Shown: positions 56,122 to 64,000 of the stretch, one piece after another
How positions within the stretch are numbered: position 1 is the stretch's first letter
Layout of the letters: each line of letters starts with the position of its first letter
Translations under genes and position numbers: made by a program
NCBI RefSeq assembly: GCF_021390245.1
Contig: NZ_JAJUXH010000010.1
Location: 124,001-188,000, forward strand
Length of the DNA stretch: 64,000 nt
Direction: 5' to 3'
From: Dyadobacter sp. CY323
GTDB taxonomy: Bacteria > Bacteroidota > Bacteroidia > Cytophagales > Spirosomataceae
The notes under the pieces: generated by a model
Told to the model about the DNA's origin: nothing
Database searches by the model: none
What the model saw: the letters and a program-made list of their open reading frames with translations, nothing else

Positions 56122-58302
56122 TCATTTTCCTCCGGGAGGGCAATTCTTTCTCAGATAATCTGTGAATAAACTCCGAAGATGCTGCGAGGTACCAGTTCCC
56201 TCACTAATACTATGCGATCTGTTTGGGTAAGGCATAAACTGGAAAACCTTATTTGCTTTAATTAATTCATTCACAAGCATTTCGGCATTTTGATAATGCA
56301 CATTGTCATCACCGGTACCATGAATGTAAAGCAAATTTCCACGCAGGTTTTTAGCATAGGTAATGGGTGATCCCTTCACAAAATCGTCGCGATTTTCCTG
56401 TGGAAGCCCCATATAGCGTTCCTGGTAAATGTTATCATACGTAAGCTGATTCGCTACTGCTGCCACTGCAATGCCGGTTTTGAAATGCTCCGGATATTGA
56501 AAAAGCAGATTCAATGTAGATGATCCGCCGCCACTCCAGCCGTGAACAGCCACGCGCGAAGTATCGATAAACGAATACTTTTTGAAAATCTCCGTAGCTG
56601 CACCATCCATATCCTTAATATTGATCGTCCCGATATTCTTGTGGATCGCTTTACGCCACGCAGCACCTTTTGGAGAAGGTGTGCCCCGGTTATCCATCGA
56701 TGCATAGATGTAGCCATCATCCGCCATACTTCCATTGTACAAGCGATTCCGACCGGTTCCATAGGTGTCTTTTACTGTACTTCCGGCAGGTTCGCCGTAG
56801 ACCGTAAAGACGATCGGGTACTTTTTAGTTGCATCAAAATTGGTCGGTTTTACAATCCACGCATCAATTTCAACTCCTTCGGAAGTCTTTACTTTAAAAA
56901 ACTCAATGTCAAGCTTACCGGAATTGATCTTGCTTGCTGACTGTGCAATGGAATTGTTCGGGTCAATTGAGGTATGTTTTGGAAAAGAAATCCACTCGGT
57001 TAATGGCACTGTTTTCGCATTTGAAAAACGGTGCATTCCAAATTTTGCTTCCGGTGAAATCTCGTAATTATGAGTTCCCTGCTGATCAGCAGGCGTTACA
57101 CGCACTGGTTTGCCTTTTCCATCCAATGTCGTTTTGTATAAATAACTTTGCGTTGCATTATCGGGGGAAGCCATGAAATAATATGCATTGCTCTTCTCAT
57201 CAATGCGTACCGGATTAATCATGTCAAAATTTCCGACCGTGATCAGTGTCTCCTTTTTACCGTCGCGGCTTACCCGATACGTATGTCTCCATCCATCTTT
57301 TTCACTCACCCACAAAAATTCCTTACCTCCATTAATCCAGTCCCAACCCATCGGATCGTTTTCCCAGCGGCTCTTTATATCAATCCAGGCCGCGTCTTTT
57401 TCAACATAAAAAGATTTAGAACTCCCGTTGGTTGTGTTGATGTAAAGCAACGTACTCTCATTCTGTTTTCTGTTTAATTGCTGCACTACCAGCTCATTGG
57501 GCATCCCGGACCATTCCATTCTCGGTAAGTATGTGTTCTGCGGATCGCCGGGGATGTTCATCCATTTCGTTTCCGCATTTGCAATACTTACTACACCGAT
57601 TTTGTATGGTGAGGGAGTTTCACCCACTTTCGGATATTCAACCGGTACATTAAAAGAGTAGATCGAATCTGTCGTATTGATCATCAAGAAGTTACGGATC
57701 TTTCGTGCATCCAGCTGCCAGTATGCAATGGACTTACTGTCGTCACTCCACCGGAACCCGTCACGACAATCGAACTCTTCTTCATAGGCCCAGTCGAAAG
57801 TCCCATTGATAATGCGGTCTGTTCCGTCCTTGGTAAGCTGCTTCACTTCCCCGGATTGAAGGTCTTCCGAGTAAACATTGTGTTGGCTCACATACCCTAC
57901 ATATTTTCCATCTGGCGAAAATTTTGCAAACATTAAGGAAGATGCAGGCAGGCCTTTTCCGAGTTGTTTGAGTGATTTGGAAGTCACATCGTAAACCCAG
58001 TAATCTCCGCGGGTTTCGTAACGCCAAACTCTTTTTGAATTGGTATAAACTAAAAACTTGTCGCCCGCCTTGCTTATCGTGTAACTTTTGATCTGTAACG
58101 CCGCACCTCCCGCAGGTGTGAGCTGGGCTTTCGATACAAGTACTTTTTGCTGGTTAGACGGCAACGTCACCTGAACGATCTCGTTCTCTTCTACATCCCG
58201 ATACCCGCTACCGTCAGGCAGCCACTGAAAGGTATCCGGAATCTGCGCAAAGAGCTGAGTTGTGAGAAGTGTGAGGAATAAGATCCTGATAATATGCTTC
58301 AT
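56122..58302 (-). CDS. S9 family (dipeptidyl-peptidase IV type) peptidase
   Basis: The 726-residue secreted enzyme has a signal peptide ending LFAQ. The DPP-IV beta-propeller follows, with FDWAYEEEFDCRDGF supplying the Glu pair that anchors the substrate N-terminus. The alpha/beta-hydrolase domain carries Ser in VHGWSGGGSST, Asp in HGTGDDNVHY and His in PNRSHSISE. DPP-IV proper has GWSYGG, so the third residue differs, though GWSGGG occurs in related peptidases. It probably trims X-Pro dipeptides from peptides in the periplasm. The location and preference are inferred. Confidence 0.93.
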   Translation of the reverse strand: MKHIIRILFLTLLTTQLFAQIPDTFQWLPDGSGYRDVEENEIVQVTLPSNQQKVLVSKAQLTPAGGAALQIKSYTISKAGDKFLVYTNSKRVWRYETRGDYWVYDVTSKSLKQLGKGLPASSLMFAKFSPDGKYVGYVSQHNVYSEDLQSGEVKQLTKDGTDRIINGTFDWAYEEEFDCRDGFRWSDDSKSIAYWQLDARKIRNFLMINTTDSIYSFNVPVEYPKVGETPSPYKIGVVSIANAETKWMNIPGDPQNTYLPRMEWSGMPNELVVQQLNRKQNESTLLYINTTNGSSKSFYVEKDAAWIDIKSRWENDPMGWDWINGGKEFLWVSEKDGWRHTYRVSRDGKKETLITVGNFDMINPVRIDEKSNAYYFMASPDNATQSYLYKTTLDGKGKPVRVTPADQQGTHNYEISPEAKFGMHRFSNAKTVPLTEWISFPKHTSIDPNNSIAQSASKINSGKLDIEFFKVKTSEGVEIDAWIVKPTNFDATKKYPIVFTVYGEPAGSTVKDTYGTGRNRLYNGSMADDGYIYASMDNRGTPSPKGAAWRKAIHKNIGTINIKDMDGAATEIFKKYSFIDTSRVAVHGWSGGGSSTLNLLFQYPEHFKTGIAVAAVANQLTYDNIYQERYMGLPQENRDDFVKGSPITYAKNLRGNLLYIHGTGDDNVHYQNAEMLVNELIKANKVFQFMPYPNRSHSISEGTGTSQHLRSLFTDYLRKNCPPGGK

Positions 58303-58354
58303 TTGGTTTCAGAAAATTGGTAAGACAACTAATGGTTACGCAATTTTAACATTT

Positions 58355-58540
58355 TTAATTATTCTTTTCATCTCCTTGTTCCCCACCCTTTGTCTTCGAC
58401 CTTTTCTGTTTTTTCAATGCCTCACTCAACAAATACTCGATCTGACCATTCAGACTGCGAAAATCCTGCTGTGCCCAGGTTTCCAGTTCCTTGAGCATAT
58501 CAGGATTGACACGTAAAACAAATGCTTTTTTTTCTGCCAT
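58355..58540 (-). CDS. Arc-like ribbon-helix-helix DNA-binding protein
   Basis: A 61-residue protein with the RHH pattern: a short strand (KAFVLRVNPDMLKEL), then two helices (ETWAQQDFRSLNGQIEYLL). A basic, acidic mixed tail follows (KKQKRSKTKGGEQGDEKNN). Its start is one base after the stop of the SPFH gene, so the two are translationally coupled. It may repress its own operon or bind DNA in a membrane-linked process; both are inference. Confidence 0.85.
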   Translation of the reverse strand: MAEKKAFVLRVNPDMLKELETWAQQDFRSLNGQIEYLLSEALKKQKRSKTKGGEQGDEKNN

Positions 58541-58541
58541 A

Positions 58542-59405
58542 TCAGGGATACAAAGTGCCGGCGTTCAAGATGGGTGTCGCTGCTTTTTCACCGCATAAAA
58601 CGACGAGCAAGTTGCTTACCATGGCCGCTTTTCTTTCTTCATCCAGTTGCACAATGCCTTTTTCCGAAAGCATCGCGAGCGCCATATCCACCATCCCCAC
58701 AGCTCCGTTAACAATCTGGCGGCGAGCTGCGACCACTGCGGAAGCTTGTTGCCTTTGAAGCATTGCACCGGCGATTTCAGGGGCGTAGGCCAGGTGGCTG
58801 ATCCTGGCTTCCAGGACATCAATGCCTGCGCGGCTCAGACGTTCGGTCAACTCAGCTTCCAGCATTTCATTGATCTTTCCACTTCCGTCCCGCAATGTAA
58901 CTTCTTGTATTTGAAGATCTTCATCTTCCATTGTATCGTATGCATAAATCCCCGCCAAATGCCGCACGGCTGCCTCCGACTGGATTTCTACATATTTTAC
59001 ATAATCATCTACTTCAAAAGACGACTTGGCTGTATCCCCCACGCGCCATACTACAACGGCTGCAATTTCAATGGGATTACCCAGCTTGTCGTTTACCTTC
59101 AGCTTCTGGCCATTCAGGTTCCGCGCACGCAGACTGATCTTCTTCCGACGGAACAATGGGTTTACCCAGCGCAGTCCGCTTTGTTTCATAGTACCCATGT
59201 AATCACCAAAGAATGTAGTGACAACAGCCTCATTCGGATTGATTACCGTTAAGCCGATCAGAATAACAAAGCCTGTAATTGAGATAAAGATTCCCTCGAA
59301 CGGGCTGCCGGTGTTGATAACATAAATAATGCCTCCAAAAAGCATTACCAGGCCTATTGCAAAAAGCAAATATCCTGAGATCGAGCGTAATTCTTTTTCA
59401 TTCAT
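58542..59405 (-). CDS. SPFH (band 7) domain membrane protein
   Basis: The 287-residue protein has two N-terminal helices (about 10-32 and 36-54). The SPFH domain follows: [40 protein letters not shown] and [23 protein letters not shown] helical tail leads to [21 protein letters not shown] proteins form rings in membrane microdomains. The unusual mix with a coupled RHH gene recurs in several bacterial phyla. Its exact role is unknown. Confidence 0.92.
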   Translation of the reverse strand: MNEKELRSISGYLLFAIGLVMLFGGIIYVINTGSPFEGIFISITGFVILIGLTVINPNEAVVTTFFGDYMGTMKQSGLRWVNPLFRRKKISLRARNLNGQKLKVNDKLGNPIEIAAVVVWRVGDTAKSSFEVDDYVKYVEIQSEAAVRHLAGIYAYDTMEDEDLQIQEVTLRDGSGKINEMLEAELTERLSRAGIDVLEARISHLAYAPEIAGAMLQRQQASAVVAARRQIVNGAVGMVDMALAMLSEKGIVQLDEERKAAMVSNLLVVLCGEKAATPILNAGTLYP

Positions 59406-59476
59406 AGTTCGGATTGTGATAGTAAATTGATATCACAATATCATCAAAACAAAATCAATAACCCAAAGAATAAGGA

Positions 59477-59513
59477 TAAAAAAAATCCCAAAGCCATTGA
59501 CCGGCTTTGGGAT
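59477..59513 (-). terminator. Terminator of the dual-TonB-domain gene
   Basis: ATCCCAAAGCC and GGCTTTGGGAT pair perfectly over 11 bp around a 7-base loop. Poly-A on the plus strand becomes a U tract for minus-strand transcripts, so it serves the gene ending at 59531. Confidence 0.9.
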
Positions 59514-59530
59514 AGGATGAGTGGTTTTAA

Positions 59531-60979
59531 TCAGCGCACCTCAAAATTGATCGGCACAAAATATCGGACACGTACCGGTTTCCCCCTCAGTACGCCAGGC
59601 TCCCAATGTCCTTCCATTTTCTTCACTACCCGCAAAGCTTCCTCGTCCAAACCGAAACCCACACGATTTTCGACTTGATAATCACACATGCTTCCATCTT
59701 CGCATACCACAAAAGATAACTTCACCCGGGCCGAAACTCCATTTCGTGAAGCATTTACCGGGTATTGGATATTCTGTGCAAGAAATTTATAGAATGCATT
59801 CAAACCTCCCTTAAACTGCGGATTTGTCATGGCTACTGTATATTCTGTGGTCTTACCGCCCTCATAAGACAATCCTTTATTTAAAACACCCAGCTCGTAT
59901 TGCTCGGTATAATGCAAGGTACTGTCAAGCCATTTTCCCGTCCATTTGCCGTTTTTAACACCCGATACTACCTTACCTTCTTCAATCAGATATTTGCCAT
60001 TAAAAGTTTTTTCAACGGATCTCAAAAAACCGTCTCCATCCTTTATCGTTTGCTGGCCCTCCTTATTCCACGCGTTGACATATACTTTTTCCTCAGGCTC
60101 AGTCGATTTGGGCACATTCACTTCTATAACACTTTTGATTTGCCCATTTTCATACCACGATACTTCGGTAACGACACTATCCGAAAACACCTGAAGTTTT
60201 CGGACCATACCATTCAGATCGAACGATTTCTGGAGTGATTTCTTGGTGAGCAATCCATATTCAATATGGCTTAGCAGCTTACCGTCCGGTTGAAATACCG
60301 ATTCCGATGAATGGCTGGCCATGTTCTGATCACGGGCTGCGATTTGAAAAGCCTTCACGGAATCCGGGGCATCGGGAGAATAATCCAGGTGAAACCAGAT
60401 CTCCTTTTTTTCAAACGAGGCCGATCCGGTTTGTTTCCATTTAGCCCCTTTTTCTTCCTCATACACCACGTCATCTTTTACATAACCATTCTCATCGACT
60501 GGAATTATCATGCGGTACCTGATTTTTGCAGGATCGGTAGTCGGCACATATTTGCTGTCATAGTAATCGATTAACGCAGATCTCGTGCTATCGTAATTGC
60601 TTCGGGGAGGACTTTTGAATGTAACGGGGTATGAGATCGACTGCTTAACCGCTTTTCCTTTAATAAGTGCCGGCTTCCAGGCTTTAAATAAGCTCATTAC
60701 CCTCACAGCCTCAGCATTACATAGTGCGTCAATTCCTCTGGCTATCTCCACATTGCTCATACTGCCATCCGGCTCCACGACCCCGCGAACATAGACGCGG
60801 CCATTAAGACCTTTGATCGAACTTTTGAAAGGGATTTGAAGATTAGCGTTCAGGAATTGATTCAGATAAGTTACTCCTCCCACCGGCCCGGCCTGCGTTT
60901 CGACTTCATGAGGAAGGTAAACTTGTTGCGCAAATGCATTTAGCTGGACCAGAATTAACAGTGCAAAAATTCCTTTCAT
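59531..60979 (-). CDS. Secreted protein with two TonB C-terminal-like domains flanking a MORN-like region
   Basis: The 482-residue product starts at the ATG at 60979 (MKGIFALLILVQLNAFAQ); an upstream ATG at 61021 adds only a non-signal leader. The first TonB_C-like domain (about residues 25-110) holds VYVRGVVEPDGSMSNVEIAR and AVRVMSLFKAWKPALIKGK. The middle resembles MORN/antitoxin-type variants (NGKWTGKWLDSTLHYTEQYE; YENGQIKSVIEVN). The second domain (about 390-482) holds FYKFLAQNIQYPVNASRNGV and GLDEEALRVVKKMEGHWEPG. No transmembrane anchor other than the signal is seen, so it is not a classic TonB. Function is unknown. Confidence 0.85.
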   Translation of the reverse strand: MKGIFALLILVQLNAFAQQVYLPHEVETQAGPVGGVTYLNQFLNANLQIPFKSSIKGLNGRVYVRGVVEPDGSMSNVEIARGIDALCNAEAVRVMSLFKAWKPALIKGKAVKQSISYPVTFKSPPRSNYDSTRSALIDYYDSKYVPTTDPAKIRYRMIIPVDENGYVKDDVVYEEEKGAKWKQTGSASFEKKEIWFHLDYSPDAPDSVKAFQIAARDQNMASHSSESVFQPDGKLLSHIEYGLLTKKSLQKSFDLNGMVRKLQVFSDSVVTEVSWYENGQIKSVIEVNVPKSTEPEEKVYVNAWNKEGQQTIKDGDGFLRSVEKTFNGKYLIEEGKVVSGVKNGKWTGKWLDSTLHYTEQYELGVLNKGLSYEGGKTTEYTVAMTNPQFKGGLNAFYKFLAQNIQYPVNASRNGVSARVKLSFVVCEDGSMCDYQVENRVGFGLDEEALRVVKKMEGHWEPGVLRGKPVRVRYFVPINFEVR

Positions 60980-61151
60980 ATCGGTGAGTTGGTTTAAACA
61001 AATATAAATTAAAGAGGTCATTTCTTAATTAACTAATAGTTACTGTTTGAATAATCCCTCATTGAAATTCTTAAAAAATACCGCAGGAAAGTTAACTTAC
61101 TGGTAATCTGACAGTAACATCCAGGTAACATAAAATGATAAAATTTGTAAC

Positions 61152-62015
61152 ATGGGAGATACAACTCACTTTCGCACGATTATCATTTCAGATCTGCATT
61201 TAGGAGCCGGAGGCTCGAAAGCGGAGGAAGTCACCAGTTTCTTGAAAAGCTACACCTGCAAAAAGCTTATCCTGAACGGTGACATCATTGATGCGTGGCA
61301 ACTGAAAAAGTACGGAGCCTGGAAACGCAAGCACACGATGTTTTTCAAACGCGTGCTGAAAATGATTGAAGAGAACAAAACAAAAGTCATTTACATCCGC
61401 GGTAACCACGATGATTTTCTGGATCAGATCATTCCATTACGGCTCGGTAAACACTTCCAGATCCGCAAAGACTACATCCTGAATTCCGGCACACAGAGGT
61501 TTTACATTACCCACGGAGATGTGTTTGATTCCATCACAACACATCTCAAATGGCTTGCTTACCTGGGAGATGTAGGTTATACTTTTCTTTTATGGGTAAA
61601 TAAATTTTATAACAAATACCGCGAATGGCGCGGGCTTTCCTATTATTCCCTTTCTCAGCGGATCAAACAATCGGTAAAAATGGCTGTCAATTACATGACC
61701 GATTTCGAAGAAAAGCTGACCGAGCTCGCTAAATCCCGCGACTGCGACGGCGTGATTTGCGGACACATTCACCACCCGGCGATCCGGGAAATCAAGGGCA
61801 TTACTTACATGAATTCCGGGGACTGGGTGGAAACGCTCAGCGCATTGGTGGAGGATTTTGACGGAAACTGGAGCCTGCTATACTACGATCAACAAGCGAT
61901 TTCTGAAAAACCTGTGAAAAAAGCTGCAAAAACGCGGATTGACAGCTTCCCTACCATTGAGAAACAGGTCGCATTCACCGGTGTTTTACCAAATCAAAAC
62001 CAGCGCTACTTATAA
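61152..62015 (+). CDS. UDP-2,3-diacylglucosamine diphosphatase-like metallophosphoesterase
   Basis: A 287-residue LpxH-type calcineurin-fold enzyme. The metal-binding motifs are IISDLHLGAGGSK, LNGDIIDAW, IRGNHDD, ITHGDVFD and ICGHIHHPAI. It would cleave UDP-diacylglucosamine to lipid X in lipid A synthesis. At 287 residues with a long insert it belongs to the LpxH2/LpxH-like group and may act on other substrates. The glycosyltransferase gene starts 1 base after its stop. Confidence 0.9.
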   Translation: MGDTTHFRTIIISDLHLGAGGSKAEEVTSFLKSYTCKKLILNGDIIDAWQLKKYGAWKRKHTMFFKRVLKMIEENKTKVIYIRGNHDDFLDQIIPLRLGKHFQIRKDYILNSGTQRFYITHGDVFDSITTHLKWLAYLGDVGYTFLLWVNKFYNKYREWRGLSYYSLSQRIKQSVKMAVNYMTDFEEKLTELAKSRDCDGVICGHIHHPAIREIKGITYMNSGDWVETLSALVEDFDGNWSLLYYDQQAISEKPVKKAAKTRIDSFPTIEKQVAFTGVLPNQNQRYL

Positions 62016-62016
62016 T

Positions 62017-63147
62017 ATGCGGATCTTATTTATGGTGCAGGGGGAAGGTCGTGGACACCTCACGCAGGCTATTTCGTTAGGTCAAATCCTGCGTTCGGCA
62101 GGTCATGAAATTGTCGGCGCCATAGTTGGATCTTCACCGGGAAGGCAGATCCCGAAATTTTTTGATGAGCAAATCCTGGCCCCTGTACATCATTTCGATG
62201 CTCCAAATCTCATTTATAATGCGCAAAGTGGCGGAATGGACCTACAGAAAACAATATATACTCACCTTTCCAATTTACCAAAATACCTGAAAAGCCTCCG
62301 CAGCATTCACGCATCCATTCTGGAAATCCAGCCCGATCTCATCATCAGCTTTTATGACACCTATGGCGGCTTGTACAATGTGATTTACCGCTCGAAAATC
62401 CCGATGGTATGTGTTGCACATCAATTTCTGTTGCTTCACCCGCGGTTTATATTTCCGGAGAAAAGCGCATTCAATCAATTTCTGATCAATCTTAATTCCA
62501 GGTTTACGTCCTGGTTTTCGGAGAAAAAGCTTGCATTATCATTTCGTTCAATGCATTCGGAAACCCATTCGAACATCACAGTCGTTCCGCCACTTCTCCG
62601 GCAGGAGGTGATCGATCTTAATGCGACAAACGGTGACTATTTTCTCGTTTACATGACACACCACAGTTTGAGCCAGCAAATTGTCTCCTGGCATCGGCAA
62701 CATCCTGAAATAAAGCTGCATTGCTTTTGGGATAATGCGGATGCGGCAGAAGAATTCGCATTCGACCAAACACTCACATTCCACCGGATTAACAGCGAGA
62801 AATATCTCCATATGCTGGCGAACTCACGCGCATTGGTGACAACCGCAGGATTCGAATCGGTTTGTGAAGCCATGTATCTTGGAAAACCGGTTATGATGGT
62901 ACCCGTTCCGAATCACTTTGAGCAGGAATGCAATGCGATCGACGGCGTAATTTCGGGTGCCGGTATCACGTCCAAAACTTTTGATCTTTCGGTTTTGCTG
63001 AATTATTTATCAAAACACATTGACCAGTCTCAGAAATTCAGAGACTGGTACAATCAGGGAAGGGTGACATTTATAAAGGAAATTGAAGCTTTTGACAAGA
63101 AATCGGCAGACATATCACACCGGAAAGGCCTCACTTCACTCTCGTAA
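62017..63147 (+). CDS. Glycosyltransferase, MurG/GT28-like fold
   Basis: The 376-residue product starts at the ATG at 62017 (MRILFMVQGEGRGHLTQAI), one base after the preceding stop. The frame extends upstream inside the LpxH-like gene, but that is not credible. The GT-B fold has the N-terminal GEGRGHLTQA loop and the C-terminal nucleotide-sugar site LVTTAGFESVCEAMYLGKP and VPNHFEQECNA. It probably transfers a sugar to a lipid or protein at the inner membrane. Donor and acceptor are unknown. Its 3' end overlaps the convergent lipoprotein gene by 17 bases. Confidence 0.88.
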   Translation: MRILFMVQGEGRGHLTQAISLGQILRSAGHEIVGAIVGSSPGRQIPKFFDEQILAPVHHFDAPNLIYNAQSGGMDLQKTIYTHLSNLPKYLKSLRSIHASILEIQPDLIISFYDTYGGLYNVIYRSKIPMVCVAHQFLLLHPRFIFPEKSAFNQFLINLNSRFTSWFSEKKLALSFRSMHSETHSNITVVPPLLRQEVIDLNATNGDYFLVYMTHHSLSQQIVSWHRQHPEIKLHCFWDNADAAEEFAFDQTLTFHRINSEKYLHMLANSRALVTTAGFESVCEAMYLGKPVMMVPVPNHFEQECNAIDGVISGAGITSKTFDLSVLLNYLSKHIDQSQKFRDWYNQGRVTFIKEIEAFDKKSADISHRKGLTSLS

Positions 63148-63589
63148 AGACCAGACCTGTTTCACGATCATTGAGAAAAAGGGTCAGCTTGTCGCCTGCG
63201 AGCTGGTACGAACCTTTACCCGAAGCAAGCCAGGCTCTGCCGCTCCACTTAGGTTCCCCTACTTTCGTACCACCAAACTCTTTGATCACGATCGCGCATT
63301 CCGCCGCAAGTGAATAGCTTCCATCTACCTGGTTGACAAATGTATGTCCTGTAATCGCACCTTCCTTTTCATCGTCGGTAAACGTAAATATCACGCCTTT
63401 CCCATTCGGATCGGGATCGGGTTCGGACGTGCCGGAAGCCAGGTTTTCAATCGCAGATAATCGCCAGGTACCCGTTAATGTCGACTTTTCACTGCAGGGA
63501 GGAACACAACAATCCTGGGCTTCCCTGCATTGAAATGCGGAAAATGCCAGCAAAATTGTAACAATAAGGTAATACCCGATTTTTCTCAT
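63131..63589 (-). CDS. Predicted lipoprotein
   Basis: The 152-residue product has a lipobox LLAFSAFQC, with Cys21 acylated. The mature region is Cys-rich at first (REAQDCCVPPCSEKS) and then beta-rich (TGTWRLSAIENLAS; YQLAGDKLTLFLNDRETGLV), recalling META/lipocalin-like folds. I cannot name the family. The next gene is 5 bases upstream on the same strand, so it is likely in the same operon. Confidence 0.78.
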   Translation of the reverse strand: MRKIGYYLIVTILLAFSAFQCREAQDCCVPPCSEKSTLTGTWRLSAIENLASGTSEPDPDPNGKGVIFTFTDDEKEGAITGHTFVNQVDGSYSLAAECAIVIKEFGGTKVGEPKWSGRAWLASGKGSYQLAGDKLTLFLNDRETGLVFTRVK

Positions 63590-63594
63590 TGCAT

Positions 63595-64000
63595 TTAAAA
63601 ACTTAATCCTAATCTCAGTGCAAGTCTGTTATATACCCGGTGCTCCGATCGCTCGGTTTGGCCCCATAGAGGTGGCTTATCAACCTCGGCTTCCTGTCTT
63701 TTGTAGGTAAATGCAAGGGTAAAACCTGGGCCGCCGTCTTTCCCGAACCTTAGTCCCACTCCCGGATTGAGCATCAGCCCACCGCTCGTGTCAAATCCCT
63801 CGGCGTCATCATGGAACCACGCGAAGCCATAACCTGCGTCGACGGTCCCATACAATTTAACCCCTCCGTTTTTGGTAAGATCATACCTCAGTCCTGCGGC
63901 AATCGGGGTTAACAAAGCTGCGCGATACCAATCCATCCCGACAGTTACACCGGTAGCCAGCCTTTTGTTGACCTGGATTCCATTAAACGTCTGCGCAGTC
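63595..64000 (-). CDS. Outer-membrane beta-barrel protein, N-terminus missing at window edge
   Basis: The frame is open to the right window edge, with about 135 residues visible. Alternating strands and turns (KLYGTVDAGYGFAWF, GLMLNPGVGLRFG, GFTLAFTYKRQEAEV) and the terminal YNRLALRLGLSF with a C-terminal aromatic are typical of an outer-membrane barrel. The signal and the first half are off-window. It precedes the lipoprotein gene by 5 bases. Confidence 0.75.
   Translation of the reverse strand, partial: TAQTFNGIQVNKRLATGVTVGMDWYRAALLTPIAAGLRYDLTKNGGVKLYGTVDAGYGFAWFHDDAEGFDTSGGLMLNPGVGLRFGKDGGPGFTLAFTYKRQEAEVDKPPLWGQTERSEHRVYNRLALRLGLSF

Noticed and set aside
1-64000. CRISPR arrays, insertion sequences, prophage or integrases
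   Set aside because: No regularly spaced direct repeats, transposase motifs or integrase genes were found in any frame.

Overview
The window looks like a chromosomal segment of a Bacteroidota bacterium, most likely a Cytophagales member close to Dyadobacter or Spirosoma. This is inferred from gene content only. The pointers are several secreted proteins with C-terminal type IX secretion (T9SS) sorting domains, a short NuoG, a long amidophosphoribosyltransferase, an exbB-exbD-exbD-tonB-pstS-TPR cluster, and several TAnnTTTG-type -7 promoter elements. No rRNA, tRNA, CRISPR array, insertion sequence, prophage or plasmid feature was recognised.

Layout. 1-5.2 kb: valS (running off the left edge), a histidine kinase without a neighbouring response regulator, and a divergent secreted protein. 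5.3-6.9 kb: adk and obgE. 7.0-12.5 kb: two paralogous secreted SGNH/sialate-esterase-like proteins with Ig-like repeats and T9SS tails. 12.7-20.7 kb: a ten-gene complex I operon, nuoA to nuoJ, closed by a strong hairpin without nuoK-N. 20.8-27.4 kb: gcvP, a metallophosphoesterase, yqgE, a gamma-carbonic-anhydrase-like protein and small hypotheticals. 27.4-31.7 kb is the most accessory-looking stretch: two paralogous lipoproteins, a secreted hypothetical, a T9SS metalloprotease broken by a frameshift and missing its second zinc histidine, and a divergent XRE regulator. 31.7-39.9 kb: dedA, uup-like ABC-F, an FGE-fold protein paired with an exported Gfo/Idh/MocA oxidoreductase, aroC and batD. 40.0-46.0 kb: the minus-strand exbB-exbD-exbD-tonB-small membrane protein-pstS-like-TPR cluster. 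46.6-55.4 kb: housekeeping genes (gatC, nitrilase, def, ruvX, recJ, lptB, recO, amidophosphoribosyltransferase) and a 51-residue Cys/Lys-rich protein. 55.5-64 kb: a DUF6265-like protein, a DPP-IV-type peptidase, an SPFH plus ribbon-helix-helix pair, a protein with two TonB-like domains, an LpxH-like phosphoesterase with a glycosyltransferase, and two envelope proteins, the last running off the right edge.

The genes fall into three functional themes: core metabolism and genome maintenance, respiration and energised outer-membrane transport (nuo, exb/tonB), and cell-surface or secreted proteins. No complete, clearly new system was proven. The best leads are the decaying metalloprotease/lipoprotein cluster, the exb-tonB-pstS-TPR operon, the SPFH/RHH pair, the protein with two TonB domains and the unannotated Cys/Lys-rich small protein.
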